From NCBI RefSeq assembly GCF_900163695.1, contig NZ_FUIC01000037.1, positions 1-64,000 on the forward strand: a stretch of 64,000 bases of DNA, written 5' to 3'. Positions within the stretch are counted from its first letter, which is position 1. Every line of letters begins with the position of its first letter. The position numbers and the translations under genes are program-made. The DNA is from Gulosibacter sp. 10. Its GTDB lineage: Bacteria > Actinomycetota > Actinomycetes > Actinomycetales > Microbacteriaceae. The notes below the pieces were generated by a model. It ran no database searches and was not told where the DNA came from. It saw only the letters and a list, made by a program, of their open reading frames with translations. Below are positions 42,486 through 50,814 of this stretch, piece by piece.

Positions 42486-43784
42486 ATGACCGTGAAACCC
42501 GTGCATCCCGACCGAGCAGGTTCTTCGAAGCGCCCCAGCCCGGCCCCGACCGCGCCGCAGTCCGATCCGGTCGGCGGGCGCCCGCCCGCCGTGCCGGGGA
42601 GGAGGGCCGCGTTCGCGCTCTTCGCGCTGAGCGTCGGCGGCTTCGGGATCGGGTTGACCGAGTTCGTCATCGCCGGCCTGCTCACCGAGGTGGCCGCCGA
42701 CCTCGGCGTGACCATCAGCCAGACCGGGCACCTCGTCGGCGCGTACGCGCTGGCGGTCGTGCCCGGCGCGCTCGTCATCACCCCGTTCCTCATGCGACGG
42801 CCCCCGAAGTACGCACTTGTGTTGCTGCTGGGCTTCTTCATCGCCGGCAACCTGCTCTCCGCGTGGGCGCCGAACTACGAGGTCATGTTCGCCGGGCGGA
42901 TCGTCGCCGCCCTCGCGCACGGCGGCTACTTCGGCATCGGCGCCGTGCTCGCCGGGTCGCTGGTGCCGAAGGACAAGCAGGCCAGCGCCGTCGCCGCGCT
43001 GTTCGCCGGGCTGACGATCGCGAACGTGCTCGGCGTGCCCGCCGGCGCGCTGGTGGGCCAGCAGTTCGGGTGGCGGATGGTGTTCTGGATCATCAGCGCC
43101 CTCGGCGCGCTCGCCCTCGCAGGGCTCATCGCCCTGGTGCCGCGGACGCAGCCGGAGCAGGATCAGCTCCCCGTCGCGCAGCAGTTCCGGGCGCTCGCCC
43201 GCCCGCAGGTGCTCGCCTCGCTGCTGACGACAGCTTTGGTGTTCGGCGGCATGTTCGGCGTCTTCACCTACATCGAGCCGCTGCTGCGCGAAGTGACCGG
43301 CTACTCCGCATCGGCGATCCCGTGGCTGCTGGTGATCTTCGGAGCCGGGCTGTTCGCGGGCAACATCCTCGGCGGCAGAGCCGCCGACCGGAACGCCGAC
43401 AACGCCGTGCTGATCCTCTCGATCCTGCTCCCGGTCGTGATCCTCACCCTGGGGGCGGTCGCCGGGATGCCGGTTCCCGTTGCGATCCTGCTGTTCCTCC
43501 TCGGGCTGGTGGGCTTCGCCACGGTGCCCGGCTTGCAGGCGCGAGTGATGCGGCACGCGCAGGGCGCAGCGACCCTCGCGTCGGCGACGAACATCGCCGC
43601 GTTCAACCTCGGCAACACCATCGGCGTCGGCCTCGCCGGAGCGGCCATCGCCGCGGGCTACGGGCTCGTCAGCCCCGCCTTCGTCGGCGCCGCACTCACC
43701 GTGATCGGCCTGGCGCTCATCGTCGCCGCGCGCATCGCCGCACGGCGCAAGACCGCCCACGCTCACTCCGCTTCGGCTCTCTGA
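42486..43784 (+). CDS. MFS transporter (DHA1, arabinose/multidrug efflux-like)
   Basis: 432 residues with a Pro-rich 38-residue leader, then 12 helices. SVGGFGIGLTEFVIAGLL in helix 1, FLMRRPPKYAL in loop 2-3, and AGLTIANVLGVPAGALVGQ in helix 5. First gene of a five-gene run with an SDR, an alpha/beta hydrolase, a hypothetical protein and a monooxygenase. A GTG/ATG at 42482 in another frame is a shadow. Substrate unknown. Confidence 0.9.
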   Translation: MTVKPVHPDRAGSSKRPSPAPTAPQSDPVGGRPPAVPGRRAAFALFALSVGGFGIGLTEFVIAGLLTEVAADLGVTISQTGHLVGAYALAVVPGALVITPFLMRRPPKYALVLLLGFFIAGNLLSAWAPNYEVMFAGRIVAALAHGGYFGIGAVLAGSLVPKDKQASAVAALFAGLTIANVLGVPAGALVGQQFGWRMVFWIISALGALALAGLIALVPRTQPEQDQLPVAQQFRALARPQVLASLLTTALVFGGMFGVFTYIEPLLREVTGYSASAIPWLLVIFGAGLFAGNILGGRAADRNADNAVLILSILLPVVILTLGAVAGMPVPVAILLFLLGLVGFATVPGLQARVMRHAQGAATLASATNIAAFNLGNTIGVGLAGAAIAAGYGLVSPAFVGAALTVIGLALIVAARIAARRKTAHAHSASAL

Positions 43785-43798
43785 AGGAAGGCTCTCTC

Positions 43799-44581
43799 AT
43801 GCAACTCCACCTCGACGGCAACGTCATCATCGTCACCGGCGGCACCAGCGGCATCGGCCTCGCCACCGTCCACGAACTCACCCGCGAAGGCGCGCAGGTC
43901 GTCGCCGTCGCCCGCAACGCTCCCGTTGCCGGGGTGCTGCCGGAGGCGGCCGGCTTCATCGCCGCCGACCTCGCCGACCCCGACGCGGCAGAGCGACTGA
44001 TCATCGACGTACTGGAACGCTGCGGCCGCATCGACGGCCTGGTGAACAACGCGGCCCTGTTCGACACCCGCGACTCGTTCGTCGAATTCGACGACGACCT
44101 GTGGCGGACGACGTTCGAGGTGAACCTGTTCGCACCCGCTCGGCTCGTCCGCGCCGTGATCCCCGCCATGTCCGAAAGGGGCGGGAGCATCGTGCATCTG
44201 GGCAGCGAAGCAGCGCGGATGCCTGATCCGACGATGGCCCCGTATGCGGCGTCGAAGGCGGCGATCCTGTCGCTGTCGAAGTCGCTCGCGGCGGAGTTCG
44301 GCCCGATCGGTATCCGCTCGAACGTCGTCTCGCCCGGCCCCACCAGAACCGCGCTGTTCGATGCGCCGGGCGGGTTCGCCGAGCAACTGGCCGCGCGGTT
44401 CGGCACCGACCCCGATACGGCGGTCGACCGCTTCATCCGTGACGAGCGCCACCTGCCCACTGGCAGGATCGGCCGGCCCGAGGACGTGGCCGGGGTGATC
44501 ACGTATCTGCTCTCGCCCAGGGCGGCGCAGGTGACCGGGGCGGAGTGGCCGGTCGACGGCGGCGCGCTGCGTCGACTGTGA
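43799..44581 (+). CDS. Short-chain dehydrogenase/reductase
   Basis: 260 residues. TGGTSGIG, NNAA in place of NNAG, Ser in HLGSEAAR, YAASK and SPGPTRTALF. GAAGGAAGG precedes the ATG, 14 bases after the MFS stop, so it is co-transcribed. Substrate unknown. Confidence 0.9.
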   Translation: MQLHLDGNVIIVTGGTSGIGLATVHELTREGAQVVAVARNAPVAGVLPEAAGFIAADLADPDAAERLIIDVLERCGRIDGLVNNAALFDTRDSFVEFDDDLWRTTFEVNLFAPARLVRAVIPAMSERGGSIVHLGSEAARMPDPTMAPYAASKAAILSLSKSLAAEFGPIGIRSNVVSPGPTRTALFDAPGGFAEQLAARFGTDPDTAVDRFIRDERHLPTGRIGRPEDVAGVITYLLSPRAAQVTGAEWPVDGGALRRL

Positions 44582-44608
44582 GCAGGGCCAACGCTGAACG
44601 AGGCACGC

Positions 44609-45445
44609 ATGACCATGATCACCACTCCGGCAACGACCCCCGCTGAAACGATCGCGAGCGATGGCTCGCGGGTGCCGCTCCTCGTGCACCGGCCCCGGGA
44701 GCCGCGAGGCTGGCTCGTCTGGGCGCACGGCGGCTCCTGGCAGTTCGGCTCCGCCGCGCAGTGGGCGCCGATCACGGCCGCGCTCGCGGCCCGAAGCGGG
44801 TGGGCGGTCGCATCGGTCGAGTATCGGCTCGCGCCGACGCACCGATTCCCAGCGGCAGTGCTCGACGTACTCGCCGCGCTGGAGTGGGCCGATGCCCGGG
44901 CGAACAGCTTGCCCGTCGTCGGCGGCGACAGCGCGGGCGGCACCATCGCGAGCCTGGCCGCGCTCACCCGACGCGACGCCGGCCAGCCGGTGCCGCCGCA
45001 GGTGCTGGCGTATCCGCCATTCGATCCCGACTGCGCGAGCCCGTCGTATTCGGCGATACCGGGTGCGTTCCCGAGTGCTGCGGATCTGCGGGCGGCGTGG
45101 CGGCAGTGGCTCGGCCGCGATCCCGATGCCGGCCTGGGCCTGCCGGCGACTCCGCTGCGAGCGGCGACGCTGGCCGGGCTCACTCCCGTCACGCTCGTGG
45201 TCGGCGAGCACGACCCGGTGCGCGATGACGTGAGGGCCTATGCCTGTCGGCTCCGCTCCGACCGCGTGCGCACGAGCATCGCGACCGTCGCCGACGCCGG
45301 CCACGCCGATCTGCTGCGCCCCGGCAGCCCGGTCCTGACCGCCGTCATGGCGGCGTTGGCCGAACCCGCGCTCGCGGCACCCACCGGCGCCGGCCCGACT
45401 CCGCCGCCCAAGCCGCCACCCGGCCCCGCCGCCCGACCCACGTAG
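44609..45445 (+). CDS. Alpha/beta hydrolase (HSL/BAH-like)
   Basis: 278 residues. Oxyanion-hole HGGS (40-43), nucleophile GDSAGG (106-111, Ser108), Asp in VVGEHDPVRDD and His in DAGHADLL complete the triad. Hormone-sensitive-lipase-type esterases act on small acyl esters. A Pro-rich C-terminal tail (PTPPPKPPPGP) is unusual. Third gene of the cluster, downstream of the SDR. Confidence 0.9.
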   Translation: MTMITTPATTPAETIASDGSRVPLLVHRPREPRGWLVWAHGGSWQFGSAAQWAPITAALAARSGWAVASVEYRLAPTHRFPAAVLDVLAALEWADARANSLPVVGGDSAGGTIASLAALTRRDAGQPVPPQVLAYPPFDPDCASPSYSAIPGAFPSAADLRAAWRQWLGRDPDAGLGLPATPLRAATLAGLTPVTLVVGEHDPVRDDVRAYACRLRSDRVRTSIATVADAGHADLLRPGSPVLTAVMAALAEPALAAPTGAGPTPPPKPPPGPAARPT

Positions 45446-45487
45446 ACCATCCGATCAGTACCCGCATCCACCAGGAAGGACACCATC

Positions 45488-46012
45488 ATGACCACCACCA
45501 CGATCCCGGCTCCCCTCGAGGCGCTGACCCGGCACTTCATCGACCTGCGCGACGGCAACCACTTCGGCCACGTCACCCGCTCCGGCAAGGAGTCCGCGTT
45601 CGCCGAAGCCGTGCACCTGCTCGACGCCCCTGCCCGAAGAGTGCTGGCGGAGTTCGACGACCATCTGCTCGTCGGCATCGGGAAGATCGACGCGACCGGC
45701 CTGCATCGCGACGCGACCGGCGGGCTCCTCGCGTCCTGGCTGCTCACCTGGCCGGAGCAGCGGGCCGCGAAGCTCGCCCCGATCAGCATCATCGCCACCT
45801 ACGGCGCCGGGTTCCACCACCCGCACCTGCGCGGCGCGACCATCCGCGAGTGGCCGCTCAACGTCGCCACCGCCGAGCAGGCCGAAGAGCTGGTGCCGGT
45901 GCTCCGCACGATCGCCGGAGCCGACATCCACAACCTCGTGTTCCAGGTCGGCGGCGACTGGCGCATCATCCCCGCACTCCACCCGGCCGTCGCCGAAAGG
46001 CGGCCGGCGTGA
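45488..46012 (+). CDS. Hypothetical protein coupled to the monooxygenase
   Basis: 174 residues, soluble alpha/beta, rich in His (HFGHV, GFHHPHL). No family recognised. GGAAGGA precedes the ATG. Its stop overlaps the GTG of the monooxygenase (GTGA), so it should be made together with it; a partner or flavin-supplying role is possible but unproven. Confidence 0.65.
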   Translation: MTTTTIPAPLEALTRHFIDLRDGNHFGHVTRSGKESAFAEAVHLLDAPARRVLAEFDDHLLVGIGKIDATGLHRDATGGLLASWLLTWPEQRAAKLAPISIIATYGAGFHHPHLRGATIREWPLNVATAEQAEELVPVLRTIAGADIHNLVFQVGGDWRIIPALHPAVAERRPA

Positions 46013-46944
46013 GGCTGTCGATCCTCGACCAGGTGCCGCTCACGGAGCACGCCCCCACTCCGGCGGAGGCCGTCGCCGACGGCCTCCGCCTGGCCCAGGA
46101 CGCCGAGGCGCTCGGCTTCCACCGGATCTGGTACGCCGAGCACCACCGCTCCCGGTCCTTCGCCAGCGCCGCACCGGAGATGATGGCCGCGCTCGCGTTG
46201 GAGCGCACCAGCCGTATCCGCGTGGGCACCGGGGGCATCCTGCTCCCGCTCTACCCGGCGAGCAAGGTCGTCGAGGTCATGGGCCTGCTCGGGCAGGTGC
46301 ACGGCGATCGCGTCGATACCGGGGTGGGGCGCGCCGCGCTGGACGATCCCGTCTACGGGGAGAAGATCGCCGCTCTCGTGCGCGAACTCGGCGGCCTGCA
46401 TGCACCCGTCGAGGGCGAGCCGCCGGGCCGGGTGTGGGTGCTCGGCGCAGGGGGTTCGACCGCGCCGCTCGCCGGCGGCCTGGGGAGCGGATACGTGCAC
46501 GGGCACTTCTTCGCGCCCCGAGGCGGGGAGGCCGCCACCGCCGCCTACCGGTCCGCTTCGGCGGAGCACGGGCACGGTGCGCGCACGATGCTGGCGGTGC
46601 GCGCGGTCGCCGCCGAGGACCCGGAGCGGGCGCGGGCGCTGGCGGAGGCGATGCTGCTGTGGCGGGCGCGCAAGGACCTTGGCCACGACGGGCCGATCCC
46701 CTCCGCCGAGACCGCCGCCCGATGGGAGTGGAGCGAGCAGGAGCGCACGCGCGCGAACGCCCGCGCCAAGACGATCATCGCGGGCACCCCCGACCGGGTC
46801 GCGGGCGAACTGACGGCCCTGGCCGAGGCGCACGGCGCCGATGAGGTCATGGTGAACACGCTCGCCGGCGACCCCGGGGACAGGCTGGCCTCCTACCAGC
46901 TCCTGGCCGACAGATTCTCCGCCGATGTCGCTTGCTCGTCGTAG
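46009..46944 (+). CDS. Luciferase-like monooxygenase (F420/FMN-type)
   Basis: 311 residues. LSILDQVPL opening, GFHRIWYAEHHRS, and RIRVGTGGILLPLYPASKV, all hallmarks of the luciferase-like flavin monooxygenase family. Shorter than usual (about 340): the segment after DTGVGRAALDDP is compressed. GTG start overlapping the previous stop. Likely oxidises a small molecule with reduced FMN or F420; coupling with hydrolase, SDR and pump suggests breakdown and export of one compound class. Confidence 0.87.
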   Translation: MRLSILDQVPLTEHAPTPAEAVADGLRLAQDAEALGFHRIWYAEHHRSRSFASAAPEMMAALALERTSRIRVGTGGILLPLYPASKVVEVMGLLGQVHGDRVDTGVGRAALDDPVYGEKIAALVRELGGLHAPVEGEPPGRVWVLGAGGSTAPLAGGLGSGYVHGHFFAPRGGEAATAAYRSASAEHGHGARTMLAVRAVAAEDPERARALAEAMLLWRARKDLGHDGPIPSAETAARWEWSEQERTRANARAKTIIAGTPDRVAGELTALAEAHGADEVMVNTLAGDPGDRLASYQLLADRFSADVACSS

Positions 46945-46953
46945 AATGACCCC

Positions 46954-47223
46954 ATGAACTGGAGCCTGGCCGAAGTGCTCGAAGCAGCGCGCGCGCTGCC
47001 GCGCTCCGAGCGAGCCGAGATCGCCCAGGAGCTCATCGCTTCGCTCGAAACCACCGACGAATATGACGAAGCTCGTTACGCCGAACTTCGTGCCGCAGTC
47101 GACCAAGGCGTAGCCGGTCTTGATGCAGGCAGAAGCACCCGGCTTTCCGTTGAAGAGCTCGGCGGCTACCTGAGCGAACTCGGCCGCCAGGCGACCGAGC
47201 GGGCAACCGCCAAGAGCGCGTGA
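46954..47223 (+). CDS. Antitoxin of a type II toxin-antitoxin pair
   Basis: 89 residues. ALPRSERAEIAQELIASLE is the start of the 'addiction module component' family; the acidic middle and SVEELGGYLSEL end fit. TAGAAT lies 6 bases before the ATG, inside the end of the monooxygenase gene. Codon use is less G+C-biased than upstream genes. Overlaps the toxin start by 4 bases. Confidence 0.8.
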   Translation: MNWSLAEVLEAARALPRSERAEIAQELIASLETTDEYDEARYAELRAAVDQGVAGLDAGRSTRLSVEELGGYLSELGRQATERATAKSA

Positions 47224-47576
47224 CTTACCTGATCGTCCTCGGCGGTGATGCCGAGGACGACATTGTCGGTATTCTCGAATGGTCGGTGAACCACTTCGGG
47301 TCATCTGTGCGAGACGGCTATCTCGCTCTCATCGAAGCCGTTTTGGCGCGCATTGCCGATGACCCGGAGCTGCCCGGCTCGCGCGACCGCGACGACCTCG
47401 GGCTCGGCTTGCGCACGGTGCATTTGAGAACGGGCCGCGACGAGGTCAGCCCAGCAGTACGGCGCATCGCCAACCCCCGTCACTTCGTCGTGTATCGGCA
47501 GGTTGACGAAGTCATCGAGGTGGTTCGCCTGCTGCACGACGCGATGCATATCCCCGCTCGACGCATCCTCGAGTAG
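47220..47576 (+). CDS. RelE/ParE-type toxin
   Basis: 118 residues. ParE-like core, ending RHFVVYRQVDEVIEVVRLLHDAMHIPARRIL, the typical last strand and helix with HDAM (given in parts: residues about 88-117). GTG start overlapping the antitoxin stop (GTGA). Long for the family (about 100). Likely ribosome- or gyrase-directed; which is not decidable from the sequence. Confidence 0.8.
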   Translation: MTYLIVLGGDAEDDIVGILEWSVNHFGSSVRDGYLALIEAVLARIADDPELPGSRDRDDLGLGLRTVHLRTGRDEVSPAVRRIANPRHFVVYRQVDEVIEVVRLLHDAMHIPARRILE

Positions 47577-47614
47577 GCCCAGCCGGAATCACCCCGAGAT
47601 CACGCCGAGGACCA

Positions 47615-48490
47615 TTACGTCGCCGAGGTCAGCAGCCGCAGGGCGGCGAACGACGCGCTGCCGGGCTCGGCGGTGTGGGTGAGGATGCGCTGCCCGTTGC
47701 CCTCGGGCAGGTGCAGCACCTCGTAGTTCAGGTCCAGCTCGCCGACCTCGGGATGGCGGAAGCGCTTGCCGCCGCTCGTGCACAGCCGCACGTCGTGCCC
47801 GGCCCAGAGTCTCGCGAACTCGGGGCTGTTCATGCTCAGCTCCCCCACGAGCTCCGCGAGGCGGCGATCCCCGGCGAACTGCGCTGCGACGTACCGGAGC
47901 GAGGCGACCGCGAGCGCGGCCTCGTCCTCCCAGTCGACGTAGAGATCCCGGACGTGCTCGTCGAGGAACAGCAGCTTCAGCTGGTTCGGACGGTCCTCGG
48001 GCCGCGAGGGCGCCTCGCAGTCGAGATGGCCGGCGAGGAGGAGGTGCCCCGCCCGGTTCCAGGCGAGGATGTCGTTGAAGCGGCCCAGCAGCACGGCGGG
48101 CACGTCGCCCATCGAGTGCAGCAGCCGCTCGGCGCCCGGCTTCGCGATCTCGGGCCCGGCCTGGACGGCGGGCCGCTTCTCCGGGGCGGGATGCGCGAGG
48201 GCGTACAGGTGCGCGCGCTCGTCGGCGTCGAGCCGCAGCGCCCGGGCGAGGGCGTCGATGATCGCATCCGAGGCGTTCTGCGACTGGCCCTGCTCGAGCC
48301 GGGTCAGGTACGTCACCGACACCCCCGCGAGCTGCGCGAGCTCCTCGCGGCGCAGGCCGGGCACCCGGCGGCGCCCGTAGCTGCTGATCCCGGCCTCCTC
48401 CGGGGTGATGCGGTCGCGGCGCGAGCGCAGGAACTCGCCCAGCTCGGTGACCGGGCCGTCGATGTCGAGGGGCTGTGATGCTGCTGCCAT
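47615..48490 (-). CDS. XRE-family regulator with MmyB-type ligand domain
   Basis: 291 residues. HTH with RVPGLRREELAQLAGVSVTYLTRLEQG (in the 40-75 region), then the MmyB-like domain DDILAWNRAGHLLL-type (FNDILAWNRAGHLLLAG). This group is widespread in actinobacteria beside pumps and enzymes. Divergent from the frameshifted MFS gene at 48608. A motif near that promoter recurs before the MFS at 42486. Confidence 0.9.
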   Translation of the reverse strand: MAAASQPLDIDGPVTELGEFLRSRRDRITPEEAGISSYGRRRVPGLRREELAQLAGVSVTYLTRLEQGQSQNASDAIIDALARALRLDADERAHLYALAHPAPEKRPAVQAGPEIAKPGAERLLHSMGDVPAVLLGRFNDILAWNRAGHLLLAGHLDCEAPSRPEDRPNQLKLLFLDEHVRDLYVDWEDEAALAVASLRYVAAQFAGDRRLAELVGELSMNSPEFARLWAGHDVRLCTSGGKRFRHPEVGELDLNYEVLHLPEGNGQRILTHTAEPGSASFAALRLLTSAT

Positions 48491-48532
48491 GCCCCCATTG
48501 TCCCGCTCCCGCCCCGGACGAGCCTGTCCCTG

Positions 48533-48546
48533 CGAGTGCCAGGCTG
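48533..48546 (+). promoter_or_regulatory. Motif in the XRE/MFS divergent promoter
   Basis: CGAGTGCCAGGCTG, nearly identical to the site at 42427-42440. It lies 62 bases before the MFS start and about 43 from the XRE start. Confidence 0.45.
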
Positions 48547-48607
48547 GCCGAGACTCGTCATACCGGGGTGCTGGCTGCGCCGTTCCCGCAGGCGGAGCCT
48601 GGATGCC

Positions 48608-50072
48608 ATGAGCAAGACACCCATAGCATCACCGGATACCGCATCGACCCCCGCGGCGGCGGAGCGCTTCACCGCAGCGCAGAAGATCGCGATGGCGGTC
48701 CTGTTGACCGCCAACTTCACCCTCGCGGTCGACTTCTCCATCCTCAACGTCGCCCTCCCCCACATCGGCGCGGAGCTCGGCTTCCCGACCTCCGCGCTGC
48801 AGTGGATCGTGACCTCCTTCGCCCTCTGCGCGGCGGGATTCACCCTGTTCTTCGGCCGCGTCGCCGACCTGTTCGGCCGCAAGCGCCTGTTCCTCATCGG
48901 CATCGTCCTCCTCGGCGTCTCCTCCCTCGCGGGCGGCCTCGCGCAGGAGCCGATGCTGCTCATCGCGGCCCGCATCGGCCAGGGCATAGCCACCGCGATG
49001 GTCACCCCCGCCGCGCTGTCGCTCATGACGACGATGTTCCCCCGAGGGCCCCGCGCGCTCCCGGGCGCTCGGACTCAACGGCGCGCTCATGGCCGCCGGC
49101 TTCACCGCGGGCGCCGTGCTCGGCGGGCTCCTCACCGGCGCGGTCTCGTGGCGGTGGGCGTTCTTCATCAACGTCGTCGTCGCGGTCGCCGTCATCGCGA
49201 TCGCGCCGTTCGTGCTCCGCGAACCGGCTGCGGGCAAGCGCCCCAAGCTCGACGTGCCGGGCGCGATCACGATCACCGTCGCGCTCGTCGCCCTGGTGTT
49301 CGGCATCGACACGGCGGGGCACAACGGCTGGGCGCACCCCGGCACGTGGGGGCCGATCCTCGCCGCCCTCATCCTCTTCGCCGTGTTCCTGAAGATCGAG
49401 GGTCGCGTCAAGGAGCCGCTGGTCGCGCCGTCGCTGCTGAAGCGCTCGAACATCGGCTGGGGCAACACCGCAGGCCTGCTCGCCTTCGGCACCTTCACCT
49501 CGCTCGTGTTCCTCCTCACCCTGTACCTGCAGGAGGTCCTCGGCTACACGGCCATCACCGCAGGGCTGATCCTCGGCGTGCTCGGCATCGGCACCGTCAT
49601 CGGCGGCCTCGTCGCCCCGAGGATCATCGGCAGGACGAATCCGAAGGCCGCGATCGTCATCGGCCTCGTCGTCCAGGCCGTCGCGACCGCGCCGCTCGCC
49701 TTCGCCGGGGAGAGCCGCGCCTGGCTCGTGCCGCTGCTGATCCTCACCTTCGTCGGCGGCATCGCCAACCTCGTCGCGATCGTCGGCTACACCGTCACCT
49801 CGACGGCGGGCGTGCCCTCGGACAAGCAGGGCCTCGCCACCGGCCTCGTCACGATGAGCCAGCAGGTCGGCATCGCCCTCGGCACCCCGGTCATGTCCGC
49901 CATCGCCACCGGCATGGTCGCGGCCACGCTGCTGCCCGGACTGCAGCTCGCGATCGGCGTGAACGCCGCCGTCGCCCTCGGCGCGGCGATCCTCCTCGCG
50001 ATCTTCCTCCGCCTGCCCGGGCCGGCCGCCGCTGCAGAGGCTCCCGCGGAGCGGAGCGGGACGGCGGCCTGA
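48608..50072 (+). pseudogene. DHA2-type MFS pump frameshifted at a C5 run
   Basis: Starts as a DHA2 protein (FTLAVDFSILNVALPHI, FGRVADLFGRKRLF) and is read to MTTMFP. Five C at 49039-49043 then shift the frame. With four C it continues EGPARSRALGLNGALMAAGF into the long frame that ends at 50072. Helices 5-14 are intact there (FLLTLYLQEVLGYT). As given, the product would stop making sense after about 145 residues. Total repaired length about 487, normal for DHA2. Divergent from the XRE gene. Confidence 0.82.
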
Positions 50073-50105
50073 TCCCCGCGCTCCCAGGGCGCCCTGCGAG
50101 AGGAA

Positions 50106-50119
50106 CCCGGTTCGCCGGG
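50106..50119 (+). terminator. UUCG-loop hairpin after the DHA2 pump
   Basis: CCCGG-TTCG-CCGGG, a very stable tetraloop hairpin, nested in longer arms (CCCCGCG near 50075 with CGCGGGG near 50124). It follows the MFS stop by about 35 bases and precedes the next promoter. Confidence 0.5.
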
Positions 50120-50171
50120 AACTCGCGGGGCGCTCGTGCGCGTGCGGCGCCGCTCCGAGTGCCCGAACCCG

Positions 50172-50204
50172 TTGCCCTTCATTTACATACGGGATAACCT
50201 GTAT
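50172..50204 (+). promoter_or_regulatory. Promoter-operator of the TetR-MFS operon
   Basis: TTGCCC (50172-50177) and TAACCT (50195-50200) are 17 bases apart. An 18-bp palindrome (50187-50204, ATAC...GTAT, 7 of 9 pairs) covers the -10 box. TAACCT ends 6 bases before the ATG, so the mRNA starts at or next to the start codon. Confidence 0.6.
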
Positions 50205-50206
50205 CT

Positions 50207-50797
50207 ATGAGACGGACTGCAGAGGACGCGGAGCGGACGCGTCTGGCGCTGCTCGAGGCGGCGCTCATGGCCTTCGAGGAGAAGGGGTGGCGGGGGGCGA
50301 CGTTCGAGCATGTCGCGGAGCGGGCAGGCGTCACCCGAGGCGCCCTGCACCACCACTTCCGCTCCAAGGCCGCACTGCTGGAGGCCGCCCTCTCCCGGGG
50401 CTGGTCCGACTACGGCGACCGGCTGTTCGGCGATGCCGAGGCGGACCCCGCGACGCTGCTGACGGAATTCGTGCGCCTCCTGCGCGACGACCGCCGCTTC
50501 CGCGCGCTCGCGGCCTGCACGGTGCTCGTCGCCCCGCAGGCGCTCAGCGACATCTCGCAGAAGAACGCCGCGCTCGACGCCTGGCGCGATCGCATCGCCG
50601 CCGGCATCGCCGCCGATACTTCCGCCGCCGATGCCGCCGCCGGCCCCGGGGCCGCACCGCAGACGGTCGCGAACCTCGCGCTGGCGCTCCTCCAGGGCCT
50701 CACCGTGACCGCGGTGACGCGCCCCGATGATCTTCCGCAGCCCGACGAGCTGGGCGCCGCCCTGACGGCGCTGGCAAGGGGGTTGCCGCACGCATAG
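50207..50797 (+). CDS. TetR-family regulator (AcrR/TtgR-like)
   Basis: 196 residues. RRTAEDAERTRLALLEAA opening, TFEHVAERAGVTRGALHHHF in the HTH, then a helical drug-binding domain. AcrR/TtgR-type repressors sense the drugs their pumps export. First gene of an operon with the MFS gene 17 bases downstream, so it represses both from the overlapping operator. Confidence 0.92.
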   Translation: MRRTAEDAERTRLALLEAALMAFEEKGWRGATFEHVAERAGVTRGALHHHFRSKAALLEAALSRGWSDYGDRLFGDAEADPATLLTEFVRLLRDDRRFRALAACTVLVAPQALSDISQKNAALDAWRDRIAAGIAADTSAADAAAGPGAAPQTVANLALALLQGLTVTAVTRPDDLPQPDELGAALTALARGLPHA

Positions 50798-50814
50798 AAA
50801 GGAGTCGTCACCTC

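Noticed and set aside
40866-43766. 966-codon minus-strand open frame
   Set aside because: Antisense to an SDR and two MFS genes with clear motifs; its own product is low-complexity Arg/Glu/Gly-rich sequence.
42486-46944. Secondary-metabolite biosynthetic cluster
   Set aside because: There is no core synthase (PKS, NRPS, terpene or RiPP); the enzymes fit modification or breakdown of a small molecule better.
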